Shown in pieces: positions 8,523-16,181 of a DNA stretch of 64,000 bases. The stretch's first letter is position 1. Each line of letters opens with the position of its first letter. This DNA comes from Kitasatospora sp. MAP12-44. Its GTDB lineage: Bacteria; Actinomycetota; Actinomycetes; Streptomycetales; Streptomycetaceae. The stretch spans positions 4,092,001-4,156,000 of the forward strand of contig NZ_JARZAE010000004.1 of assembly GCF_029892095.1 (NCBI RefSeq). Direction: 5' to 3'. The position numbers and the translations under genes were made by a program. The notes below the pieces were generated by a model. That model had not been told where the DNA came from, did not search any database, and saw nothing but the letters and a program-made list of their open reading frames with translations.

Positions 8523-10367
8523 ATGGAATTCCCTGCCATTCGGACATTCCTGCTAGAATCGACTATTTGCGGGCAGCGGGCAGCGGGCAGCGGGCAGCGG
8601 GCAGCGGGCAGCGGGCAGCGGGCAGCGGGCAGCGGGCAGCGGGCAGCGGGCAGCGGGCAGCGGGCAGCGGGCAGCGGGCAGCGGGCAGCGGGCAGCGGGC
8701 AGCGGGCAGCGGGCAGCGGGCAGCGGGCAGTACTACTCGCCGTTCGTTCGGCAGGCGCATTGCACCGGCTCCTGGACGTCTTGCCGGTCTTCGCCGGGGA
8801 CGAGCGCATCATCACCCGCTTCACTCTGGTGCCAGGCTCTGACTTCGATGTGGACGCCCTCGCGGCCTTGGAGCGCTCCGGTGCCCGCAACATCGCGTGG
8901 GAGGACGCCTGCCGCCGTCCGCACGACCTGATCCTGACCGCAAGTCCGAAGGGACCGCTCCGGGTTCTGTCCGGGCCGCTCGTGCTGTTCCCCCATGGCG
9001 CGGGTTTCAACAAAACCCTCGCCCATGAGGGTTCCTGGGACCTCCCGTCGGGCCTCGACCCTCGCTTCCTGCTCGACGGCGGCAATCCCTGGGCTGCCCT
9101 CCACGCGCTGGCCCACACCAGCCAGTTGGACCGCCTCGCCGAGCACTGTGCGCCGGCCGCCACCAAGGCAGCCGTGGTGGGGGATCCGACGCTGGACAGG
9201 ATTCTGCGCTCACTCAGCCTTCGGGAGGAGTACCGATCCTCCCTGGGTACCGGCGAGCGTCGCCTCATCGTGCTCACGTCCACCTGGGGCCCGGAGTCGC
9301 TACTGGCCCGCAGACCGCGGCTGCCGGCCGCACTCGTCGGCGGACTCCCCCGTGACACCTACCAGTTCGCCCTCGTCCTTCACCCCAACGAGTACAGCAG
9401 AACCGGAGCCTTTGATCTCTCCCGGCAGCTCGCGCCCGCTCTGGAGGCAGGCCTCGTCCTGGCCAGGCCCCATGAGGAGTGGGCCGCGCTCCTGGTCGCC
9501 TCCGACGCGGTGATCACCGACCACGGTTCCACCGCGCTCTACGCCGCCGCCATCAACCGAACCGTCGTAGGCGCCTACGACGGCGGGAGCGAGCTGATAC
9601 CTGGCAGCCCCATGGCGAAGATGCTGGCCGCAGTGCCCTTGCTGAGCGAGGCCGCAGCCCTGCCGGACGCGCTACAAGCCGCTACCGCCTCCGGCACCCG
9701 CAGATTCGCCGATACCGTCTTCGCACTACGGGGTAGGTCGCTGGTTCGGCTCCGCCATGAGCTCTACCGACTGCTGCGGTTGCGACCACGGAGCGTTCCG
9801 ATCGAGGCGCTCCCGCTTCCCCATCCGAGTCCGGCTCCGCGTCGGCCCCCGGCGTACGCGGTACGGGCCGAGGTGTCCGGCCACCGGGTCAGTGTCCAAC
9901 GCTTTCCCGCGTTCACCTCCGTAACAGCGCATCACTTGGCAGTCGAACATCCTGCGGCAGGCCCGAGGCATACGCAGAGCGCGTCCCTGCTCTGGCGCCG
10001 AAGTGGGCCCGTTCGTCACGACGCACCGGACGCCGCTGCGACCGGCAGGTGGACTGCGGCCGGCTGGACAGCCCGAGTCCTGGCCGAAGCTCCCGGGTGC
10101 CGGACCGCCGCCGCGATCCTCACGCCCGAGCGGTGCCTGGTCAGGCACCGCTCGGCCGGGCTGCTCAGCGTCCACATCGGGGTCTGCCACGCGGATGGCC
10201 GGGTTCTCCGGGTGGACCCGGCCGCTGTGCTCTCGGCAGTTCACGCGTGGCTGGCCGACGCTACCGGTCCGACGGCTCAGGCCACGCTGGCCTGCACGGT
10301 CGGCCCGATCACCGTCGAAGTCAGGGTGACGCAACCCGACGAGGCCGATCTCGGCTATGAACTCTGA
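8523..10367 (+). CDS. Glycosyltransferase-like protein, copy B, with heptamer array inside its 5' end
   Basis: Paralogue of the protein at 4373-6073 with the same order of motifs: AVLLAVRSAGALHRLLDVLP, LFPHGAGFNKTL, STWGPESLL, VLHPNEYS and AVITDHGSTALYAAA. From the ATG at 8523 it is 614 residues, but residues ~17-69 are encoded by the 23-copy heptamer array (repeating GQRAAGS). The conserved fold resumes right after the array, matching copy A from about its residue 26. The start is uncertain: no ATG has a good SD. ATG 8523 and TTG 8466 are in frame through the array, ATG 8486 is not, and TTG 8760 lies after it but would drop the first beta strand. TAGAAT at 8554-8559 could be a -10 element. 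The end overlaps the convergent NB-ARC gene by 13 nt. Confidence 0.55.
   Translation: MEFPAIRTFLLESTICGQRAAGSGQRAAGSGQRAAGSGQRAAGSGQRAAGSGQRAAGSGQRAAGSGQRAVLLAVRSAGALHRLLDVLPVFAGDERIITRFTLVPGSDFDVDALAALERSGARNIAWEDACRRPHDLILTASPKGPLRVLSGPLVLFPHGAGFNKTLAHEGSWDLPSGLDPRFLLDGGNPWAALHALAHTSQLDRLAEHCAPAATKAAVVGDPTLDRILRSLSLREEYRSSLGTGERRLIVLTSTWGPESLLARRPRLPAALVGGLPRDTYQFALVLHPNEYSRTGAFDLSRQLAPALEAGLVLARPHEEWAALLVASDAVITDHGSTALYAAAINRTVVGAYDGGSELIPGSPMAKMLAAVPLLSEAAALPDALQAATASGTRRFADTVFALRGRSLVRLRHELYRLLRLRPRSVPIEALPLPHPSPAPRRPPAYAVRAEVSGHRVSVQRFPAFTSVTAHHLAVEHPAAGPRHTQSASLLWRRSGPVRHDAPDAAATGRWTAAGWTARVLAEAPGCRTAAAILTPERCLVRHRSAGLLSVHIGVCHADGRVLRVDPAAVLSAVHAWLADATGPTAQATLACTVGPITVEVRVTQPDEADLGYEL
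8570..8730. repeat. Perfect heptanucleotide tandem array, 23 x CGGGCAG, in a reading frame
   Basis: The 161 bases from 8570 to 8730 are exactly 23 copies of CGGGCAG with no interruption. No frame of the array contains a stop, so it can be translated in all three frames as a seven-residue repeat. Because 7 is not a multiple of 3, gain or loss of one copy shifts the frame between the upstream starts and the conserved downstream coding region. The same heptamer occurs about 2.7 times at 37502-37520, before the arylsulfotransferase gene. Confidence 0.95.
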
Positions 10368-12451
10368 TCCGTGGTGAGAGAGCCGCCCAGGCGTTCGACG
10401 AGCAGTCGTGCCGCCTCTCGGTACTCCGCTGCTTCAGCGCTCTCCCCGGTCTCGTCCGCCAGACTGGCGAGCTCTTTCAGGATGCGCACCTCATCTGTGG
10501 TCGCACCCCGCTCGCGGGCGTGTGCCAACGCCTGCTGAGACAGCGCGGCCGCCTCTGCCGCATGTCCCAAGCACCGCACGGCACGGCCTAGTTCGAAGCC
10601 GGTCCGTGCGGTCATCCGCTCTCGCTCCTGCTCGCGGGCCATTCGATGTGCTTCCCTCAGCAGTTCGACCGCCCGTTCGGGCTCGGCCGTGCCCATGGCG
10701 GCCCGGCCGAGAAGGTAGGTCTGGAGCAGCACTCCATAGGCGTTCCCGATCGCCGCATGCTCCTGCCTGGAAAGCTCGAAGTCCACGGCTGCGTCGGCCC
10801 ATTCGCCTTGGACGGACTTCAGCTTTCCGCGGAACTCCACCGCCGAGGCCTTGAGCTTGCGCTCCTGCGGCGAGTCGCCCATGGCCTCGGCCGCGCTCAA
10901 CGCCTGCCGGAGCTGCTCTGCCGCCTCCTCGTACTGTTCCTGCTCCCACAACGGTCGGGCCAGCTGGCACCGCATCCGGACCATCGCCTGCAGGTGCTCC
11001 GATCGGTCGGCGGCGGCAACGCCGGCCTGGAACGCATCCGTGACATCCGCGTAGTGCGGATGGTCAAGGAAGTGCGTCCACAGTGGTTCGCAGAGAGCCC
11101 ACGCGTGCTCATACAGTCCGAACTCGAAGGCCATCCGGACAGAGCCATACAGGGCGAGCCGGTGGGACTCCATCCACCGCAGGGCTTCCGTCTTGCCGGC
11201 GAACTCGACATCGGGCGTGCCGGCGACCGGCGGTTCGACTGCTGCGAAGGTCATCCGCAGGCCGGCCGCCAGGAGGTCGGCTCTGGCAGCTTGCCTGCGG
11301 TACCAGCGAATCACCCTCTGACGCGCCTGCGCCGACTGCACTCCGTCAGCGTCGGCCAGGCGGGAGCGGCGGTCGGCGTGTCCGCGCAGCAGGTCATGTA
11401 TGCGGAAGCCATCGGGCCTGCCCTCCAGCAAGCCGGCCGCCTCCAACTCCTCAAGGGCGTCCTCGGCCTGCATCAGGCCGCCACCCAGAAGTGCGGCAAC
11501 GGGCAGGGCCGTGATCACCGGAGCAGGGAACTGCGGCAGCAGGCGGTACGTCCGTGCGGCCTCCGGTCCGAGTCCGGAGTACGCCGCATCCCACACCGCC
11601 TCCACCATGGGAATGCCCCTCTCGTGCAGCTCCGCAGTGAGGTCGGCAACCAGACGGGTCAGGCTGCGCCGGCGGTACTTGCGAATCCACTGGCCCGCGA
11701 CCTGGAGTGCGGCGGGCAGCCCGCCGCAGCCCAGGGCCAACTCCGTCACGGCGTCAGGCTCCGCTGTCAGACGCGGGTCGTTCACGATGTGCCGCAGCAG
11801 CCGCACCGCGTCGTCCACCTCCAGCGGCATCATCGGCACCTCTACGGTGGCCACCCCGTCGAGGTCGTAGAGCTGGCCTTGACTGGTCACGATCGCCAGG
11901 CTCCCTGCGGACGCCGGCAGGAGCGGCAGGGCCTCGTTGCCGTAGCGGGCATTGTCGACGACCACGAGCAGGCGCTTGCGGTGGGTCCGGGTCCAGTACT
12001 GCTTCGAGCGGCCCGCGAAGGATCTCTCCAGCCAGTCGGGAGCGACGCCGAGACCGGTCAGAAGCTCCCCGACCGCGTCCGCGACCTCTACCACTCCATC
12101 TCGACGCAGGTCGTCGAGGTCGACGTACAGCACCCCGTCGGGAAACCGGTCACTGAGTCGGCGTGCGACGTTGAACCCCATGGCGGTTTTGCCGATCCCG
12201 CCGATCCCGGTCAGCGCGACAACCAGCGGCCCGCCATGGCCGGGATGGCTCTGCGCAGCCTGCAGGATGCGGTCCTGCTCAGCCCTGCGGTCCTCGAAGT
12301 ACGGTAGCTCGGGTGGGAGTTGGAACGGAGCTGGATGCTCGGGAAGGACTGGGGTATGCACATGATGATGCAGCTCGCCGATGTGCCGGGCCTGAAACAC
12401 CGCCCCCACCTGGGCCTGCCCGCCAACACTGTTGTACGTCTCCTCAGCCAC
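10355..12451 (-). CDS. NB-ARC/TPR STAND ATPase, copy B
   Basis: A 698-residue STAND ATPase with the same plan as copy A but diverged sequence: an N-terminal tag (residues 7-29, including VGAVFQARHIGELHHH), P-loop TGIGGIGKTA (about 81-90), Walker B LLVVVDNA, CGGLPAAL, an MHD-like RIHDLLRGHA, then a long TPR-type helical region. No effector domain is seen. The GTG at 12451 has GGAGG directly against it, too close for a normal SD, so the exact start is unsure; no better codon precedes the tag. Its 3' end overlaps glycosyltransferase-like copy B by 13 nt, so transcription of one would collide with the other. Confidence 0.82.
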   Translation of the reverse strand: MAEETYNSVGGQAQVGAVFQARHIGELHHHVHTPVLPEHPAPFQLPPELPYFEDRRAEQDRILQAAQSHPGHGGPLVVALTGIGGIGKTAMGFNVARRLSDRFPDGVLYVDLDDLRRDGVVEVADAVGELLTGLGVAPDWLERSFAGRSKQYWTRTHRKRLLVVVDNARYGNEALPLLPASAGSLAIVTSQGQLYDLDGVATVEVPMMPLEVDDAVRLLRHIVNDPRLTAEPDAVTELALGCGGLPAALQVAGQWIRKYRRRSLTRLVADLTAELHERGIPMVEAVWDAAYSGLGPEAARTYRLLPQFPAPVITALPVAALLGGGLMQAEDALEELEAAGLLEGRPDGFRIHDLLRGHADRRSRLADADGVQSAQARQRVIRWYRRQAARADLLAAGLRMTFAAVEPPVAGTPDVEFAGKTEALRWMESHRLALYGSVRMAFEFGLYEHAWALCEPLWTHFLDHPHYADVTDAFQAGVAAADRSEHLQAMVRMRCQLARPLWEQEQYEEAAEQLRQALSAAEAMGDSPQERKLKASAVEFRGKLKSVQGEWADAAVDFELSRQEHAAIGNAYGVLLQTYLLGRAAMGTAEPERAVELLREAHRMAREQERERMTARTGFELGRAVRCLGHAAEAAALSQQALAHARERGATTDEVRILKELASLADETGESAEAAEYREAARLLVERLGGSLTTDQSS

Positions 12452-12642
12452 CCTCCAACCCTACGCTTGAGGGGTGGGCATGACAGCTAGGCATCCCAGT
12501 CAAGCATCATATTCATGGTCGAGATCGGCCACTGATGGTGCGTCTGAAGTGCCTCGCGGTGAGGAGATCGGCAGAACCCCTGCAACACATCTGACATGGC
12601 TCCTAAGGTGGATCCGACGACAGCCAACGCAGGGGGCACATC

Positions 12643-13071
12643 ATGGATCCGATCTCGGCAGCGGCTCTCGCCGCGCTAGCCGGAGGCGTCGGCGGAGAAG
12701 CCGGCCGCCAAGCATGGCAGGGTCTGACGGCCCTGGTCCGCCGCCCCTTCAGGCGCGGAAGTGCAGGCGATCTCTCCGCCGACCTGTCAGACATCAGCTC
12801 AGGCCACGAGGAGCTGGCAGCACTCGAAGGCGCCCCAGCCGATCCGACCCGGGCACAGGCGCTGGTGACAACGCTGAGCGTGCGGGCCGCCCTTGACGCC
12901 GAATTCCGCGGCCTTCTCGCCGACTGGTGGCAGCAGGCCCAATCCATCGACACCACCGGTGAGTTCCACAATCGGATCACCGGAGGCACTCAGAACGGCC
13001 CTGTCTTCCAAGGACGGGACTTCTCAAACATCACCTTCACCGTTCCGCCCTCCTCCCCCACTACGAGCTGA
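12643..13071 (+). CDS. Small protein carrying the same tag as the STAND proteins
   Basis: A 142-residue protein of unknown function; ATG at 12643 after AGGGGG. The N-terminal part is predicted helical with a Gly/Ala-rich segment near residues 8-20; the C-terminus (110-132) reads N-R-I-T-G-G-T-Q-N-G-P-V-F-Q-G-R-D-F-S-N then ITF. That segment matches in length and pattern the N-terminal tags of the two NB-ARC proteins at 6084-8273 and 10355-12451. It is divergent from NB-ARC copy B with a 191-nt gap. It may be an adaptor or partner for those ATPases; this is inference from the shared tag and position. Confidence 0.6.
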   Translation: MDPISAAALAALAGGVGGEAGRQAWQGLTALVRRPFRRGSAGDLSADLSDISSGHEELAALEGAPADPTRAQALVTTLSVRAALDAEFRGLLADWWQQAQSIDTTGEFHNRITGGTQNGPVFQGRDFSNITFTVPPSSPTTS

Positions 13072-13076
13072 GCCAC

Positions 13077-13273
13077 CTAGGGCGTGTCTGACAATTCGCG
13101 GCGGATCAGCGCGCGGCGTTGGGCGCCCGGCTGGGCGTGCCGGCGGAGCGCCCTCGTACTGGGTCGTACTTGGGTGCTTCGCCGGTGCGTCCGAGGGGGC
13201 ACCTCCCGGCCGAAGGCTGGGGGAGGGATGCCCAGCGTCGCGCGCCCGGCGGGAATTGTCAGACACGCCCTAG
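13077..13273. mobile_element. MITE-like element, 197 bp with 21-bp perfect inverted ends
   Basis: The ends are perfect inverted repeats: 13077-13097 begins CTAGGGCGTGTCTGACAATT and 13253-13273 is its reverse complement. Both outer edges carry CTAG, compatible with a TA or CTAG target duplication of the IS630 or IS5 type. The inside is GC-rich, itself partly self-complementary, and has no transposase. It lies 6 nt after the small tag-bearing gene. I recognise this end sequence as a common dispersed repeat in Streptomyces genomes; the parent IS family is inferred. Confidence 0.8.
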
Positions 13274-13431
13274 CAGCGAGGGGCACCAAGCACGGTCTGC
13301 GCACCACGTCATCCAGCTGGGCTCGCTGCGTACCCAGCCGACTCGGGTCGGAGTCGGACCTTCGGTCCGACCAGGGACGGGGGTCGGAGAGCGTCGCGGC
13401 CGTCGCACGACCTGAGGCAGGGGCGGTACCT

Positions 13432-13599
13432 GTGCCAAGTGCCGAGCCCCCGGACGAGAGCGCGAGGGCCGCCGGCGAGCGGACCCAGCTCTACACCAGC
13501 CGGGGCACCGGCTTCTGGGGGCCGCCCTTCCGGGTCTTCGCAGCGAGCGAGATCACCCTGCTCACGCTGCGCTCGGGCGGTGCGTCGGCAACCGCATAG
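13432..13599 (+). pseudogene. Short coding-like remnant after the MITE
   Basis: A 55-codon frame from GTG 13432 to TAG 13599 has strong G/C third positions and a protein-like C-terminus (RGTGFWGPPFRVFAASEI). No SD is convincing and no family is recognised. It looks like the 3' end of a gene whose 5' part has been lost, perhaps with the MITE insertion nearby. It could also be a chance frame. The rest of 13274-13634 holds nothing else that I can support. Confidence 0.3.
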
Positions 13600-13634
13600 C
13601 GCGCCGGAGGCACCAGAGCCGGCTCCTCCGGCTC

Positions 13635-14849
13635 CTACTGGAGCTTCCACTGCTGGTTCCAGGCGTTGTTGCAGGTCCAGACGCCGAGGGCCTTGGCGTC
13701 CTCGTCGTAGGTCAGGCAGTCCTGGTCGGTGATCCGGATCTGGTACTGGCCGCCGCCCTCGCTGACGAGCTGCCACTTCTGCTCGTCGGCACCGGTCCAC
13801 GGCTTGGCGTCGGCGAAGTAGGTCGTGGTGTTCTCGGTCAGCGCGAGGCCGGACACGGCGCTGGTGATCTCGTATCGGCCGTTGCCGACCGAGGTGAACT
13901 GCCAACCGGAGTTCTTGGCACCGCTGTTGCCGGCGAGGATCGAGGGACCCGAGGCGGACCCGGTGGCAACAGGGCCCCGGCCGGTCTTCACCTTCGGGTA
14001 GAGCAGACCTGCGATGGTGCCACCATCACCGCTGCCGCCACCCTGGTGCGCGGGGGTGCCGGGGGTGGGGTTGCCGCCCACGCCGACGCCCGGGACCGTG
14101 CCGGGGTTGGCGGGGGTGCCGGGGGTGGGGTTGCCGCCCACACTGACGCCCGGGACCGTGCCGGGGTCGGCGGGGATGCGGGGGGTCGCGGGGGTGCCGG
14201 TGTTGGGGTCGCCCCCGCTGGCCGCCGGTATCGTGCGGGCGGGGAAGTGGATGATCCGCTGGCTGTCGACACAGGTGATGCGCAGGCAGGGCCTGGTGTT
14301 GGTCACGGTCCGGTCGGAGTCGTTGCCGACGAACGCCCAGTTCACGTAGCCGCCGTCACCGTTGTTGGTGAAGGTCGAGTCACCCGAGAAGACCCAGATG
14401 CGGAAGTCGTCGTAACCGGTCGGGCCGCCCTCCGAATCGTGGTGGTCCAGCTTGACGGTGGCGTCGACCAGCACCCCGTTCATGTCCGCCTCGTAGGGGT
14501 TGTGGAACACGGGGCCGCTGCTGTAGAGGTCGGTTCCGTCGTACTTGAACACCATGACGTTGAACCCGGGTGCCACAGCGCTCAGTTGACTGGCCATCCC
14601 CTGGGTGAACGCGGCGTCGTCGGCCTGCGCGGTGAGGGCCGCGCTGCGGAACCCTCCGATCATGGCACCGATCGAGTTGATCAGAGCCGAGTCGCAGTTG
14701 CCACCGCCCACGCTGTCCTGTCCTGAGCAGTCGTAGGCCGACGCCCGCTGCGGCGCGGCCATCAAGCCGGCCACCGCCAGGGCCGACAGGAGGCTGCCGG
14801 CGACGACGCGTTGGGTGAGCGTGTTCGTCCGGCGGGAGGAAGCGCGCAT
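13635..14849 (-). CDS. Secreted protein with C-terminal ricin-type beta-trefoil lectin
   Basis: A 404-residue exported protein. The signal peptide runs MRASSRRTNTLTQRVVAGSL to a QRASA-Y cleavage site near residue 39. The middle domain (about 40-205) is acidic and Cys-containing and is not recognised. A Gly/Pro-rich linker built from repeats of PGTVPGVGVGGNPTPGTP (about 215-265) follows, then a ricin-like domain (about 285-404) ending in NNAWNQQWKLQ. The lectin part probably binds carbohydrate outside the cell. The linker is encoded by near-identical ~60-nt direct repeats at 14053-14170, which may vary in number. Confidence 0.75.
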   Translation of the reverse strand: MRASSRRTNTLTQRVVAGSLLSALAVAGLMAAPQRASAYDCSGQDSVGGGNCDSALINSIGAMIGGFRSAALTAQADDAAFTQGMASQLSAVAPGFNVMVFKYDGTDLYSSGPVFHNPYEADMNGVLVDATVKLDHHDSEGGPTGYDDFRIWVFSGDSTFTNNGDGGYVNWAFVGNDSDRTVTNTRPCLRITCVDSQRIIHFPARTIPAASGGDPNTGTPATPRIPADPGTVPGVSVGGNPTPGTPANPGTVPGVGVGGNPTPGTPAHQGGGSGDGGTIAGLLYPKVKTGRGPVATGSASGPSILAGNSGAKNSGWQFTSVGNGRYEITSAVSGLALTENTTTYFADAKPWTGADEQKWQLVSEGGGQYQIRITDQDCLTYDEDAKALGVWTCNNAWNQQWKLQ

Positions 14850-15119
14850 GCTGAAGTGCCCCGATCATTCGGCGTGGTGACGTTCGTCTGCGGAGGAGAG
14901 ACGGCTCTTCGGATGCTAGAGCCGCTCACAGGTTTCACCCAGGTTCCTTGACGGCTCCCTGACGGAGTACCGGAAGATCTCCTTCCGTCGTTGAGCCCCT
15001 TGCCTTGGCCGACATCCGTTGGTTGTCAGTGCGGTGGATCGGTTGTTGGAAAGCTCCCTGTGATGCGGGGTCTAGTGGTGCCCGCAACCACAGACTTCTC
15101 AGCTGGAGTACCCGCAGCC

Positions 15120-16181
15120 ATGACCACGTTCTTCGACACCCCCGACCTACTGCCCGCTTTTGTCGCCGGCAACTTCTCCCGGGTGGTCGGCGCCGGGGTA
15201 GACCCCTTCGAGTACGGCCGGGTGACCGCCGGCCTTGAGTCGCTGTACGACTGGCCCGCCGCCCTGTCGCGCACCGGCTGTGCCCATCTCGCCGCCGGAG
15301 AGCGGGCCGAGGCGGCCGGGAACACCCTGTCGGCGGCAGCCTCCTACCGGACCGCCGCGGCCTGGCTGCACTGTGCGACGGTCATGCCGCACCCCGACCG
15401 CGAGGCGTTCGTCCAGGCCGAGGCCGCCGCCGACCAGGCGATGCGCCGCTCGCTCGCGCTGCTGGAACCGGAGGCGGTACGGATCGAGGGCCCGGGCTTC
15501 GTCGGCTGGCTCCGCCGCCCTGCCGGGGCTGCCCGCCCGCCGATCGCGGTGATCGTCCCCGGCATGGACTCGAGCAAGGAGGAGTTCCACGACGTGGCCG
15601 ACGCCCTGCTCGGCCGGGGGTTGGCCGTCGCCTCCATCGACGGCCCGGGACAGGGCCTGCTCGCGGCGAGTTCGGCTCCCGAGCCGGACTACGACAAGGT
15701 CGTGGGCGCGGTGCTGGACGTCCTCGCCAGGTACCCCGAGCTGGACCACGACCGGACCGCCGTGATCGGGCTGAGCATGGGCGGCTTCTACGCCGCCGTG
15801 GCCGCTGCCCGCGAGCCGCGGGTACGGGCGGCCGCCGCGGTGAGCGGCCCCAGCACGCTGGACTGGCAGCAGCTGCCCGCGTTCGTCATCGAGACGCTCA
15901 CCCAGCGCTGCGGATCCGAGGACTCCGCACGGGAGTTCGCGCGCCGCCTGGACCTGACACCGCTCGCGGGCACGATTGCGGTACCGCTGCTGGTGGTCGA
16001 CGGAGGCATGGACCGGATCCCAGGCGTCGCCAACGGCGCGTCGCTGGCCGAGGCGGCCCCGTACGGCGAGTACCTGCTCGTCCCGCACGGCGACCACCTG
16101 CTCGGCAATGCCCGTGCGGACTGGCTCCCCGCCACCGCGGACTGGCTCGCTGAGCGAGCACAGGACCGCAGGCACCACTGA
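15120..16181 (+). CDS. Alpha/beta hydrolase, 2,6-dihydropseudooxynicotine hydrolase/FrsA-like family
   Basis: A 353-residue cytoplasmic hydrolase. A helical N-terminal cap domain (about 1-130) precedes the core fold; the nucleophile lies in GLSMGG, the acid in VDGGMDRIPG and the His in VPHGDHLLG. This plan (cap plus C-C or ester cleaving hydrolase) fits the PF06500-type family; the natural substrate is unknown. Start at ATG 15120, with GGAG 11 nt upstream; earlier in-frame codons have no SD. Its 3' end faces the histidine kinase gene, and the kinase frame runs on antisense through this gene, which suggests the hydrolase arrived by a rearrangement that removed the kinase terminus. Confidence 0.78.
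   Translation: MTTFFDTPDLLPAFVAGNFSRVVGAGVDPFEYGRVTAGLESLYDWPAALSRTGCAHLAAGERAEAAGNTLSAAASYRTAAAWLHCATVMPHPDREAFVQAEAAADQAMRRSLALLEPEAVRIEGPGFVGWLRRPAGAARPPIAVIVPGMDSSKEEFHDVADALLGRGLAVASIDGPGQGLLAASSAPEPDYDKVVGAVLDVLARYPELDHDRTAVIGLSMGGFYAAVAAAREPRVRAAAAVSGPSTLDWQQLPAFVIETLTQRCGSEDSAREFARRLDLTPLAGTIAVPLLVVDGGMDRIPGVANGASLAEAAPYGEYLLVPHGDHLLGNARADWLPATADWLAERAQDRRHH

Noticed and set aside
8570..8730. Heptamer array as a CRISPR-like array
   Set aside because: Units of 7 bp without spacers; a simple tandem repeat, not repeat-spacer units, and no cas genes.
12643..13071. Small tag protein as an antitoxin of a toxin-antitoxin pair
   Set aside because: No DNA-binding motif and no toxin gene next to it; only the tag resemblance is supported.
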